From NCBI GenBank assembly GCA_963924555.1, contig OZ004592.1, positions 930,001 to 994,000 on the forward strand: a stretch of 64,000 nt of DNA, read 5' to 3'. Numbering within the stretch: the stretch's first letter is position 1; every line of letters starts with the position of its first letter. The position numbers and the translations under genes were made by a program. The DNA comes from Crambe crambe. Taxonomy: Eukaryota > Porifera > Demospongiae > Poecilosclerida > Crambeidae. This document shows positions 46,211-57,715 of this stretch, piece by piece. The notes beneath the pieces were generated by a model. It was not told the DNA's origin. It saw only the letters and a program-made list of their open reading frames with translations, and searched no databases.

Positions 46211-49200
46211 TTAGTTTTGCTCTTCTTCTTCGGCAACTTCTTCCAGAGGAATGGTATTAGTCACTGGGTACTTCGGTTCTGGTTTCTGCTTGGGATATGT
46301 CAGCCATGAGAGAAAGGAGAAGATGAAATTGGCACCTATTCCAATCAGGACCATTGCTAATATGGAGTGGCTTAGCTGAGCATTGTTATAGACCCAACAG
46401 TTTCCACGTCTGCGGCATGGAATATTGAATCGGAAATGCACACACGCCAGATCAAAAATAACACCAAAGACAATTGGACCTGGTACGTTACCAAATACTC
46501 GAAAGATAAGAGATTGCAAGCCAAGAGCTAAAGTTCTCTGTTCTTCTGCTACACACCTGTGAATTAAAAAAGATAATTAAAGGGATCCTCTCTTCTTATT
46601 AATGGGAATGGCACCTTATGGTTATAAAGACATTGGGTACTTGAAGTATGAAGAGAACAAACAAAGCAATAACTGAAAGACCTGCGAATAGACTGAGGTT
46701 ATTGCATCCTTGGTTACAGGCCCCCACAGTAGCTGTACTATTCCTGAGCAGATCCTCTCGGTCAAAGGTCATGTTTGATATCTGCTCCAGGTTGGCAGCA
46801 ATGCAAGTGCAGTTCTCAAAAACTGGCCTCTATAAAACAATCTGCATCTGATGAAACAATGGCTGAATTTAATAGTATTACCATTGGATCATTGTTGATG
46901 AATCCCTTGTTGCAACCTGCCCTGCAAGGTGAAAAGTGTGTTATGCCATCAGCACCACAGACTGGTTCATATATCTCTGAAACGCATCGGCAATTGATTG
47001 AGCATTGTGGTGTGATTGGACCAGCAGGAAGTGGAAGTTTAAACCTGCAGAGATGTATATTCATGACCAACAGAATGTTGCAGTTGTAACAATAAGTGGC
47101 ACACTTGGTATTATTCTGAGCCAGCCTAAAAATAAATAAATAAAAAACAGAGAAAGCTGTTTTACCCATCAGGTGCATAGGGGACAGTGACTCCACCAAG
47201 CACTGTACTGGGACATTGAATCAGGAATACAAGTAGAGGAGGCATCGCTAATAATGTTACTATCCAATTGACAAGAGCAACATTGCGACCTTTGGACTTA
47301 GTGAAGTATATGATGAGAGCACCTACCACCACACCAACAGCACCGGTTGGAATGCCTGGAAATTTACCAAAAGTAAGATTCTATGTTAGAAGTAATCATA
47401 TATATGCCTACTGCTCCTGCAATTAACTGTGTTAGGGTTAGTGTGCTAGAAACAATCATACCTACTGCTCCTGCAATTAAACTGGCAGTTGCTGCAGTAA
47501 GGGAAAACTGAGACTCATAGTACTTTGGAGCAAAAGCTGTAACTCCAGTGACAAAAAAAGCTGAGAAGCTGATAGCTATAGTGATGAAGATCCAGCTGGG
47601 TGTTGTTATTATCAGAAGCAAGTGTCGAGGAAGAGATGCGAGCTTGGTGCAAAAGTTCTTGTCTTCTTTGGACATGTCTCTTCCATATTTTCGTGCCATT
47701 TCTTTATCACGTTCGGCTTTGACTAAGTGGCTATCTGGAAGCAAGCGTGGGAACATTAAAAAGGGAATGGCGATAATCCAAGATATAGCAGCTGCAAAAA
47801 AGAAGCACAACCACCAGGCTCCTACCCAACCTGGCTGTGAAGGATCTAGGAATGTTTCTTTCCAAGGATCAACATAAACAGTAAGAAATCCTGCCCCCAC
47901 TCCAAATCCAAGGGCTGGACCCAAAATTGACCACATGAAAAATATTCCAAGATGGATGGAGACAAATTTCGGTCTAACAATTTCATCAATATAGGCCGGC
48001 CCGATGGTAAACAATGCAGCAGCTCCAACTCCAATCACAATATTGCCAATGTAGAAGAATATGAGTGAAAGACTGTTTCTGTTCTCAATAATGCATGGTG
48101 GTATTTCTGGTACCATCATTGAAGTATTACCAGTTGTAGTGTTATCATCAACTGCGTCATTCATCATCTGATTATTCCCCATACCAGCAAGTCTTAGAAA
48201 AAATTCCAAGCAGGATTCAAGGCGGAAACTAGGATCAGTTTCGTAGACACCAAAGACAAATTCTGGCAGAGCAAAAATGATACAACCTGCAAAAAAGAGT
48301 GGAAGGAAGGGAAGATAAAAGAAATGTAATTAGGTACAAATCTCCACTATATATACTATCTATAAAGATAATCACTTGATCATCAGCCATGATTATTATT
48401 CCACCCCTTTTTTGCTGTTGGTGCAAAATAATTATAATGATCCATTAACTTCGAGTCCACTGGACACTTGGCACGTGAATACTTGGAACGTATAATGTAT
48501 TAGGTCCAGTGATAATTATCGAGCATACCTAATCCCTGGATCAAAAGGCTGACACCCATCCATCTGGGCTTATGACCTTTCCCTCCAAAGTAACTGATGA
48601 AGAGAACTGTCACAATCACTGCCATATCAAAGACAGAGGCTATCAATCCGACTTGAGTGCCAGTCAGTTGATAGCGACGCTCCAAACTTGACAACACGAC
48701 TGATATGAAACCTACATCATCATCATGTATAACAACCAATAATATGATGTAAGGTATTGCCATGCCAAGAATCATGGCAGTTACTTTGCTAGGAAGGAGA
48801 AGATGATAATTATTGACTATTTATGTATACATGAATCAATATCATCCCATAATTTAAATTAATCATTGCCCATTACCATCAAGCTAGCCACAGATAATTA
48901 AGTATCCATGACAATGTGCAGTCAATCTCTTGATCTTGAGTTCATTAGATCTGTATGCAGCATGACTCATTTCCCTAGTTACTTTTTTTTCACTTTGGAA
49001 TGCTATCCCAATCATATAATAATCATGTGTCATATGGCTTGCTTGATGAACCACTAGCTTACATGTAGCTAGGCAGGAAAACTTACCTGTGGGCAGGTGT
49101 GACATTCATGTATCTATGCAATTAAAAGAGCTGGGACTGATATGATAGCTGAAGAAAGACTTTGACTATTTTGAGAGGCAATAAGTCTCCATACATACTT

Positions 49201-49503
49201 AAACTCCATGCTGTCCGTGCTGCATGCTGTACATAGATGTGGCTATGCCCCACCAAATTCCTGCAAATATAATAGCTACCTACCTGAGGCCAGGGCTCCT
49301 TCAATGAAACAGTTGCAGCAAAGTAGAAAGGTGAAAAATTTAGCATCTCTAAAAACCTGCAGACACTTGGGGTTCCACTTTCCAATCCCACAGAAATATT
49401 CCACAGGCTTTTCCTCGTTTGCTTCGAAGTCTTTATTCTGTATAAATTCAACTTCTTCGATTGCTTCATTTTCAGTCACAGGTTTTTCCTTGTCTCCTTC
49501 CAT
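46211..49503 (-). CDS. OATP-6, organic anion transporter polypeptide (SLCO-type), most divergent copy
   Basis: Seven exons: 49284-49503, 48529-48711, 47462-48286, 47166-47355, 46882-47044, 46615-46829, 46211-46556 (2142 nt, 713 residues). Exon 3 is 78-84 nt longer than in the other copies because of an extended first extracellular loop with NTS-type sequons. The OATP signature reads GWVGAWWLCFFF. The Kazal-like exon 5 encodes INCRCVSEIYEPVCGADG and SPCRAGC. Exon 7 is short, ending in an acidic EEVAEEEEQN tail. Part of the exon 3 donor region is tandemly repeated in the intron (20-bp matches at 47407 and 47461), but only the upstream one keeps GT. ATG 49503 opens a Glu-rich tail before the conserved YFCGIGKW motif. 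Divergent from Elongin A, with 149 bp between start codons. Confidence 0.9.
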
Positions 49504-49652
49504 ATCTCCTTCGGCTTGAATTTTAGAGTTGGTTGCATGCTAGCCCATGCGCATGCGTACCGCCGCCCCGGTCTCCCGCACGCGCACACGCGCGTTTCAT
49601 GCCACGCCCACCTGTGCACGCGCGCGCAGTGTATCGTAGACTTCGCGGAATC
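49504..49652. promoter_or_regulatory. Bidirectional promoter between OATP-6 and Elongin A
   Basis: 149 bp separate two divergent start codons, so one region must serve both genes or the promoters overlap. It is far more GC/CpG-rich than its surroundings (GCGCGC runs) and holds TGCGCATGCGT at 49548-49558, matching the NRF-1 half-palindromes at all but the last base. Confidence 0.6.
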
Positions 49653-51911
49653 ATGGATGAGGGAGATCGAACTTTGGCTCTAGTTGAAAAGCTGAAAAAG
49701 AAACTCGCAGATGTTACTGAAGAAGAAAATGGCCAGGTGAGATAGCTATCTAGTAACAAAAAGTATCTCTTCTAATTGATGCACACCTCTAGCAAGAGGA
49801 AGACACAATCAAGATTCTCAAAAGACTCTCTCTTATTCCAATGTCTATAGACATATTGAAGGTATGTAAATTATGTGATATCAGTATTAAGCATCATTGC
49901 TTCTGGCATGCTTCCTAAGGCCACCCAAATAGGCAAGCAAGTGAACAACCTGCGTAAATGGCAAGGCAAAGTGAGCAGCAAAGCCAAATCTCTTGTGAAG
50001 AAATGGAAGCAGCTGCTTCCAGATGCCACAGAAACTCACCATCATAGTACAACTGTTTCACTCAATGCCAGTGGGATGGAGTTGAGACAAACGAGTGAAC
50101 ATAACGAGGACCATTCTGCATTTTCAAGATACACAGAGGGACATACTGAAGTTTCAAGGAGAGGCACAATTCCTGCTGTTCACATAGAGAGTGAGGAGGA
50201 TAATCTTCATAGAGAAACAAGTCACTCAAAAAAAACAAGCCATCATAGGGACAGAGAAAGAAAGAGCTCAAAGAAGAGTGGGCATAAGAGGAAATGTGTC
50301 AATGATTTGATGGAAGATGAGTTCTCTAGAGCTTTGGCAATGCCCTTGGATAAAAGCAGCAGTAGTGGTGGATCTTCTAGTAGTGGTAGTATGAAGAAGA
50401 CTTCGCATCATTTGAGTAGAGACATGAGTCAAGGAAGAACTAACCAAGAAGACGTGGTTTTTGTTGGGACTTCATATGATAGTGATTCTGCCACAATAAA
50501 GAAAGTGAACAGAGATAAGAGTCCTCTCCCCCCTAAGAAGGAAGATGCTAGCGTGGGAATGAAACGTAAAGGTGTGTATGTGACTAGTAACTCCATGCAG
50601 ATTTGAGTGTAGCACAAACCTTTTTTTGAGTGTACCTTAAGGAGGCCAGTACACTTTACTTGACCCCCTAACCATTACACTTATAATTAGGTCCCGTGGA
50701 GGCTAAGCAGGATGTGATCATAGCTCAGACCAAGAGATCACGGACACAGGTATACTCCGGAAGGAAGGTTCAAGCTGGGCCTCAAGGTGACCAATGGTTA
50801 AGTTTTTGTGACCTTTGGACTACGTTTTCTTTTCTCTCTGCAGCGGTGACTTCGTTATTTGACTTGTGTATGAAAATTCTCATCGATAACATTGATGGTA
50901 CTCATAATATATATTTTGCTGTTGTTGAGTCATCTTTATGATGGACAATTAGTGATAGAAGAAGTGGGCCCCAGCGTCCCCTACCATGTGTTGGAGCCAC
51001 TTCTCCTAAGGTAAGATATCATGCAGCCTTTACAGTAATGGAGTGGGGCCCTAATGATTAGTTGACCCCTCTAATTATGAATTCCTGTGGTTTTCCACCC
51101 TCCCTTCAAAAAAAATTTTTTTATGTGGAATGCAGGTGTACTGCTACCCAGCTCATGAAGTTAGAAGACTATAATCCAGTAAGATTATATATAGGAGGAT
51201 AGAGGGAAAGGCAACCAGCCAATCTCTTCTCACTGTAGCATTTAGTAGAAGACACTTATGAACTGTGGAAGAAACACGTTTCTAAAGATTTTAAGGAGGT
51301 AGTACTCCCCCCTGGCCAGACGTGGAGAGATCTTTACAGAGTGAGTATTTTCCATGATTTAATTGCTCATGGGTCCATGCATAACATATTTTCTTTCAAT
51401 TAGGAAAAAATGGCAGAAAGAGAAGAAAAACTGAAAAACTTGACAGCACGCATCAAGGCTAACAGTCATGCAAGAGAGGAACCAGGTAAGCATAAAGAGT
51501 TTTTAAGTAAATGTGTATTATGTCAGGATTGCTCATTATCCTATTGAAGTTCGACGAGTGAAACTTGCCGAAACAATGTTCAAGCCTGGAAGAAGATCCA
51601 GCACAAGAAGTGGTGGATTCAGTCGTCCATTAGAAAGACCACAGGCACATGGAAGTGAGTGGGGGGGGGGGGGGGGGGGATGCCATAATCACAAATAGGA
51701 TTTTGCTGAGGAGGGAAAGAAGTTAGAGGGTACCTTACTTGAGGTTTAGCTGTAAACTATTGTGTGTGTAACTGTGCAGGCCACCTAATGAAACGGACTA
51801 TGAAGATGGCTAAAGAAAGGTATAGTAACAGCTTACTTTTATTGTCTTCTACATACCCTATTTCTTGCCCATTTTAGAAACCATATGATGAAATTTAAGC
51901 TCGGGAAATGA
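49653..51911 (+). CDS. ELOA: Elongin A (transcription elongation factor B subunit 3)
   Basis: Twelve exons: 49653-49736, 49793-49861, 49920-50571, 50691-50786, 50844-50897, 50953-51010, 51136-51178, 51239-51340, 51404-51485, 51550-51654, 51780-51819, 51878-51911 (1419 nt, 472 residues, all phases consistent). The N-terminus has the TFIIS N-domain (ILKRLSLIPMSIDILK, IGKQVNNLRKWQG). The middle is Ser/Lys/His-rich and disordered. Exons 5-8 encode the BC-box and elongin-A homology region (SLFDLCMKILIDNID, VPYHVLEPLL, EDTYELWKKHVSKDF). The basic C-terminus ends MMKFKLGK. Elongin A joins Elongin B/C, stimulates RNA polymerase II elongation in the nucleus, and can serve in a ubiquitin ligase for stalled polymerase. 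Human Elongin A is about 770 residues, so this one is short, mainly in the linker. The exon 10 acceptor (TTGAAG) is weak but is the one that keeps frame. Confidence 0.88.
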
Positions 51912-52076
51912 TATTATACGTACATAAACTAAGCACAACAGATTCCATTAATATCCTTCACCAAAATAGAAAGGTAATACAAGATTTTTGTTATAGTTCA
52001 TTTTTTTCATTTTAACCATGTTGCTATCACATTTAATTAAATTTTTTTTTTAAAGAAGTGTATAGTATCGCTGTGT

Positions 52077-54510
52077 CTAGTACCCCACAAGGTCTGTGTG
52101 CTGTATGAAGTCTGGATCGAGCTGGGCAACCTTTGTAGTTATGAAGCATTCCAAGCCGCAAATTGCAAGTTGAAGGTCATCCAGTTCAATATCCTATGAT
52201 ATTATGTGCATGCATATGGAATGTATAGAGGATCACTGTAAACTTTGATGATAAGGGCAATACAGATCCTTTTTCTCAATGTATAGAGATAAGATATAGC
52301 CTCCAGTATTGCCTATGACCCTCTTAAGAAGATTTAACCTACAACCATGATATACATGTTTAGTTACCTCAGTTTCAGTGAGTTTTGAGTGTTGAATGTT
52401 GCATTTGAGTTTCAACTTGGTATGACCATCATCAGACGAGTGACGTAGATGAGAAAACGGCTTTCTCCAGAGAATGCTTGACTGTTAAATGTAAAAATGG
52501 TTGCTTATTTTAGCTGGTGTGCATTTTGCTTCTTTTTATTTATTTATTTATTTATTTTATGACTCACAAGATTGTTTTTACTGCTGAGTAGAATCCCTTG
52601 GTTGATATCAAGCACAAATTGTATCTCTTTATCTCGCCATCTTCCAGAATAGCTCACTTGCTGTAATGGAAATATCTTATGCATCCCCAACTATGGCTGA
52701 TTCTTAGCTGTTCCACTTACCTTGATTTTTTGTACAGCCTCAACAGTTGCATGATGGATGGCTCTTGTCCAATCTGCAATATTCCCCCCAGTTTCTGTTT
52801 GAAAAGAAAAGGAAATAAATACTTTGTTTTATCTTTGTGGCTGTTTTTCCTGACCACAGGAAATGATATGATTGGGGCCTTTTCCTGAAGTGATGACAAA
52901 GGAATTCGCCCTCTGATCAGGCAATGTGTGTGATTCCAGCACCTTAACAGTCATTTCAAGCAGCTTATAGTTGTTTTCAGCTCTTTCCCATTCCTCAATG
53001 CTACTCTGTACATAAAAGTGGAGTTTCTATGTTCAATAGACCATGCAGCTGACTGGCTAATGCTTACTGGTATGCTATCAAATATTTGTATATTCATCTT
53101 CTTTAGAACTAGAAACTTCCTCCGCCAAATATTTGAGTTTATAGTGGAAGAGAGATATTCGTGCACCCATCCCATCTTCACAATCTAATTGCATGGGAAA
53201 ATTTTAGAGCTGGGTCTATGGTGCAACCTCTTACCTGATCATTTCTGTCAGTATTATTGTTATAATGTTCCAGCTGCATATCAATTTCACTAATAATATA
53301 AAAGATGTGCATTTTGTATATGTAACTCACCTCTAGATTATTATGCATTCTTAAGAATCCAGTGATGGTGTCAATCCACTCTCCTGGCTCAGTCTCTCCA
53401 CACTGTAAACTCACTTTACATTTCCCATCTCTGCTAGTAACTTCAAAACCATTCGGTCTAAAAAGTAAGAGTTGTTCAGTTAAATCTGCTACTTTTGGTA
53501 GCAGCTGGAGAGCAGGTTTTTGCTTGGCTTGCCTTAGAATTGATGTTCCTGCCTGATATTTTGAGAGTGATGCCATTTGGAGTGGAATTGTTTGCATGAT
53601 AATCCACTTCCTGACAACAGGGACATGTTCCTCTTCAATATTATGAAATATGAAACAATAAAGTTGGGGGGGAAACCATGAGTCTTCTCACCTACCTACT
53701 TCCCTGAGCTGTAGTTTTCCTGTGTGCAATCTTACCACTTGCCCAGACTCTCGCAATATCTCTGCCTATATTTATCATCTAAGGTGTGTGATAAATCCTG
53801 TCTCCAGGGCACTTACTGCTTCGTCATGGCTCCTCCCCCACATTGATGTTCCATTCACCTACATACAATACATTGTTGTTATTGTTGTTGTTGTTATTAT
53901 TGTTTGTTTCACCTCCATTATGACATCTCTTTCTTCAATTTGTCCACATTGTGCAGCTAATATTAATATGATAGAAACTTGCAGTATTCAAACATAAATA
54001 GGCTTATATACCTGATGATCCATCTAGGATCTTATATACTTTGATTGGAGATTTGAAGTCTAGTCCTCCCTATACGGTTTTGTACATTCACCTTTTATAC
54101 AACTCAAAAGATTCTTATCTACCTGAATCATGATTCCTAATTTATAATCTTCATCTCTCTGTAGTGTAATGTGCTTCTCTGCAATTATATCCTACAGATG
54201 CAACACAAAAGTGGCATTGTTAAGGAATAGCTACATTCCACTCACGTTACAAGCCACGATGTCCTCATAGACTGGATCACGTTTATAGACCGCAATATTC
54301 TCCTTGGAGAGTTCTACCTTCACTTCTTCCCAATGCCCATCCTTCAGCTTAGCATGTAGCTGACCTACTTTAGGTTGCTGAAGAACAAAATCATGAGCTA
54401 ATAATTACCAGCCACTCCCCCTAGCTAGTTTGCTAGCTAAACAGTAGCTAAATCTAATTTAGTTTTGTGTACCATGAAATAAAATACGTCCTTACATTTA
54501 TTGGGTCCAT
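52077..54510 (-). CDS. Gamma-type syntrophin (PDZ-PH adaptor of the dystrophin complex)
   Basis: Fourteen exons: 54496-54510, 54246-54377, 54123-54191, 54012-54069, 53913-53956, 53817-53858, 53696-53765, 53331-53632, 53235-53273, 53068-53184, 52855-53005, 52721-52794, 52568-52660, 52077-52193 (1323 nt, 440 residues). The PDZ domain spans exons 3-7: HITLQRDEDYKLGIMIQGG, KVYKILDGSSA, ERDVIMEVNGTSMWG, EAAEILRESGQVV. Next comes the syntrophin block SIPL-like TIPLQMASLSKY. PH-domain parts follow in exons 10-12 (WVHEYLSSTINSNIWRRKFL, NIADWTRAIH). The C-terminal syntrophin-unique region is ITTKVAQLDPDF. Split PH1 is not obvious. Syntrophins bind dystrophin/dystrobrevin and recruit channels and signalling proteins to the membrane. 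Mammalian gamma-syntrophins are about 520-540 residues. Intron 8 (57 nt) has no stop in frame, so both spliced forms may exist. Confidence 0.85.
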
Positions 54511-54830
54511 TTCTAAGGCTACAATCTCCAAGCTGCTGAACCCCGCCCTTTTTACTCCAAGCGAAAATATTTCATAACAAAATCGCTTAATTTGATAAAA
54601 ATTCTGTGTCGAGAAGAAAGTGCCAGTAGTATGCGTCATGATGTAGCTGCTAGCTAAGCTAGCTACTTGACTATTAAAGTGTATGGAAGAAAATAAGACG
54701 AAGAACACAAAGGTAAATACCTGATATTCAAACCCAGCTCTACCCCATTTCTTGCTAGCTACTCTCTCTTGTTCTATCTTGAGATTTTCCCCCTTCAAAA
54801 CAGAAGAACTTGAACAACCAGACTTCAGTC
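54511..54830. promoter_or_regulatory. Bidirectional promoter between syntrophin and ABHD13
   Basis: 320 bp between divergent start codons. It contains no obvious TATA box at a sensible place and no striking motif; the assignment rests on gene order. Confidence 0.5.
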
Positions 54831-56619
54831 ATGCCTCCTCCTACGCTTCCATCTGATAGACACATGGGATTCAGTTCAGCTGAGACTATTGGTCGAATGC
54901 TGACTTTCCTCTTATGGAAATTCTGGAGGATTTGTGGGGCTGCGATTCTCATTCTTGTCCTCATTTACTGGATGTATGGAGGCATCATAATCCTAATCCT
55001 TCTCATCATTGTTATACTTGGAGGGCTCTACCACTACCAGGATTCTTTGCTCTATTATCCTGAACAGCCAGAAAGTGCACGCGTCTTTGTACAAACACCA
55101 AGCTCACTTGGTCTCCCATTTGAGAGTGTTTTTCTCACCACATCTGATGGTGTTCGTCTTGTAGCTTATTTCATCAAGCAACCGTCTTCAATGATCGGTA
55201 AAGTCCCAACTGTTCTTTATCTTCACGGAAATGCTGGGAACATCGGCCACAGGTTACACAATGCACAGGCTCTATACAAGCACTGTGGCTTCAATGTGTT
55301 CCTATTAGAGTACAGAGGTTATGGAAAAAGCAGTGGAACACCAAGTGAACGTGGTTAGTGGTAGTGAATGCCCCATAATATCATTACAATGAAACCTCCG
55401 AATAATGGAGGGACCCAGCCTTTTGTCCTTTGTAGAGAGGTTATCCTCTTTGATTATTGTATAGAGTGTATGTATACAAAGGTACCCTTAGGCTGACCTG
55501 TAATAATGATAAATTCAGGACTAATGTATTGTGAATTCAGGTCTGTATTTGGATGCTCAAGCTGGGCTGCAGTTCCTACGCAATCGTAGGGATATTGACC
55601 ACAAGAAAATCATTATCTTTGGAAGATCTCTGGGCGGAGCTGTGGCCATCTATCTAGCAGCTACTTTGTCACACAGGGACAGGTGAATCCACTAGACAGA
55701 TAGATGTAATTAAGATGTCTAAGGACAAGCCATTTTGTTGCCTTCGCAGAGTTGTTACCAAACTGGGTGCCCTTTTAAGGTTATTGTTAAACTATAGCCA
55801 AATTGACCAGTTCTTTCTAGAAACCACAATAGACGAGCAGGTTTAGCCATGTATAGCAAAACCTGAATAGGCTACAATCACGTCACATTATTATGTGATC
55901 ATAACAAGTTATCATTCCAATTCTGTGTGATGCAGCATTATGGCACTGATGGTGGAAAATACGTTCACTGGTATCCCAAGCATGGCACAGCTCATGTTTC
56001 CTGGCGTCAGCATCTTCCCTTACTTTTGCTTCAAGAATAAGGTGTGTGTAGGGATGTAATGTTGAACTTCACCTGCTACAGTAAGATCCATCCGATCTTG
56101 ATATAGTCTTCTTTCTTTTTGATCTAGTATCTCAGTGTATTCGAGATCCGGAAGGTTCGTGTGCCCACAATGTTCTTGTCAGGACTGGCAGACCAACTTA
56201 TCCCTCCCAGCATGATGATGGAGCTGTATCATGTGAGCCTAAATCAAGTCTGGTAAAGGGTCTCATTACACATACACTATTGCATGCTACAGGCATGTGG
56301 TGCAGAGCTGAAACACATAGAAACTTTTCATGGTGGTACGCACAATGATACGTGGACACGCTATGGATACTATGAACAAGTCAAGAATTTCATTGGCTAT
56401 GTAAGGGAATTTGATCATAACAATGTAATGATTACGTACTCTCTTCTTCTTCTTTTTTTTTATTTTTTATTTTAGCTGCTACAATTACAAAATCAAGCAG
56501 ATCCTGACATGGCCAAACCTGTAACACAAGAAAGAGACTCAGCATGGCAAAATGGAAATGCTAGAACTGAAAATGACTTGGCAGATGAACCAAAAGCAGC
56601 TGCATGGGTTAAGAGATGA
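54831..56619 (+). CDS. ABHD13: ABHD13-like alpha/beta hydrolase, membrane anchored
   Basis: Six exons: 54831-55353, 55541-55682, 55936-56041, 56128-56232, 56293-56400, 56476-56619 (1128 nt, 375 residues). ATG 54831 (MPPPTLPSD) is the first ATG; the frame is open slightly upstream without one. A strongly hydrophobic stretch at residues 35-70 is a signal anchor. Then come LLYYPEQPE, the oxyanion-hole HGNAGN, the LLEYRGYG motif, the nucleophile elbow GRSLGG (Ser), LSGLADQLIPP (Asp) and FHGGTHND (His). The order and spacing fit ABHD13 (human 337 residues); the extra length is a C-terminal tail of about 40 polar residues. The family is a putative serine hydrolase of intracellular membranes, with protein depalmitoylase activity reported for relatives. 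Confidence 0.9.
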
Positions 56620-56739
56620 GTCTCTAGCTCTTCAACCCACTTAATTCCAAAAAACAAGATTTCTGTCAATTTTCCCTCTCAAATTCGTGTACAAGATTAA
56701 TCTTACTTACACTAAGTTTCCTCTTGTCTTAATCTATCA

Positions 56740-56960
56740 CTACTGTACTGTACTGTACTGTACTGTACACCAATGACACTTTGTTGTACAGTGAAGATGT
56801 ACAGCAGTGAGGGCAGTGAGGGTGGTATAGTAAGGGTGTACAGTGAAGATGTACAGCAGTGAGGGTGTAGGGGTAAAGGTATACAGCAGTGAGGGTGGTA
56901 TAGTAAGGGTGTACAGTGAAGATGTACAGAAGGGTGGTATACAGTAAAGACAGCAGTGAA
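56740..56960. repeat. (TGTAC)n and GTGTACAGTGAAGATG-type minisatellite
   Basis: A TGTAC run (56744-56768) is followed by variant units with GTACAGCAGTGAGGGTGGTA and TAGTAAGGGTGTACAGTGAA. Frames through it are artefacts. Confidence 0.8.
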
Positions 56961-56974
56961 GGGTTAGGGTAATC

Positions 56975-57419
56975 TGGCGTAGCCAGCCCTGAGCGCCAAA
57001 GGCGCGAGGGTCTGGTGACACGTAATACTTGGACTTGTTCGGGGGCAGGAAGTGCCGGAAGTGCCGGATGACGCTTCCAATGATTCTTGTGTCACAATGA
57101 CACATTATGCGCGCAGTGGGCAGAACCGCTCCTGGATAGAAAAGCATCTTAACTGCTCACACTTCAACCCCAATCATATGGATCGGTACCCCAATCTAAC
57201 AGCAGTTCTGTCGGCAGCATCTTTCGATGTTGTTGCAGAGCATGTGGATTGCGAGCGCTTTTAAATGACGTCATCCAGTGGGGCGTGACGTCATTTTGCA
57301 TCACTAAATGACAGAATACGTCACATAATGATATTCATTCATTAATTTTAGCAGATTTCTTGCTAAATGAACAAGTCCAAGTATTATGTGTCACCAGACC
57401 CTCGGGGCTGGCTACGCCA
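56975..57419. mobile_element. Foldback element, 445 bp, about 50-bp inverted ends
   Basis: The left end TGGCGTAGCCAGCC and right end GGCTGGCTACGCCA are complementary. Past a 15-bp insertion in the left arm the match continues through GAGGGTCTGGTGACAC and ATACTTGGACTTGTTC. Direct repeats GGGTTAGGGTA at 56961-56971 and 57425-57435 flank it. An internal 70-codon frame has no recognisable domain. Confidence 0.75.
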
Positions 57420-57715
57420 TATTAGGGTTAGGGTATACAATGAAGGTGTAATGAAGAAGGCATACAGCAGGAGTACGTAACTCTGATGAGGTTCACTGAT
57501 CACTGAAATGTAATTTGTTATAATATGCGGTATTAAGTAACATTTGATTGGATTTCATCCTCAGAACCATTCCCGGAACCATCCCCCACGTCAAAGCTTG
57601 ATAAGAATTCTGCCAACTTAACCAACTCAAGCTGTCAACAAAGTCAGTTGTTTGTCTCTGCTGATTGAAATAGTCTAAAGTTGTTTGCTTAGCTTTCCTA
57701 CATACACAGTTGAAA

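Noticed and set aside
49875-49919. In-frame upstream start of the Elongin A third exon (MISVLSIIASG)
   Set aside because: A CCTAAG acceptor at 49919 and the conserved TFIIS N-domain spliced from exons 1 and 2 show this stretch is intron.
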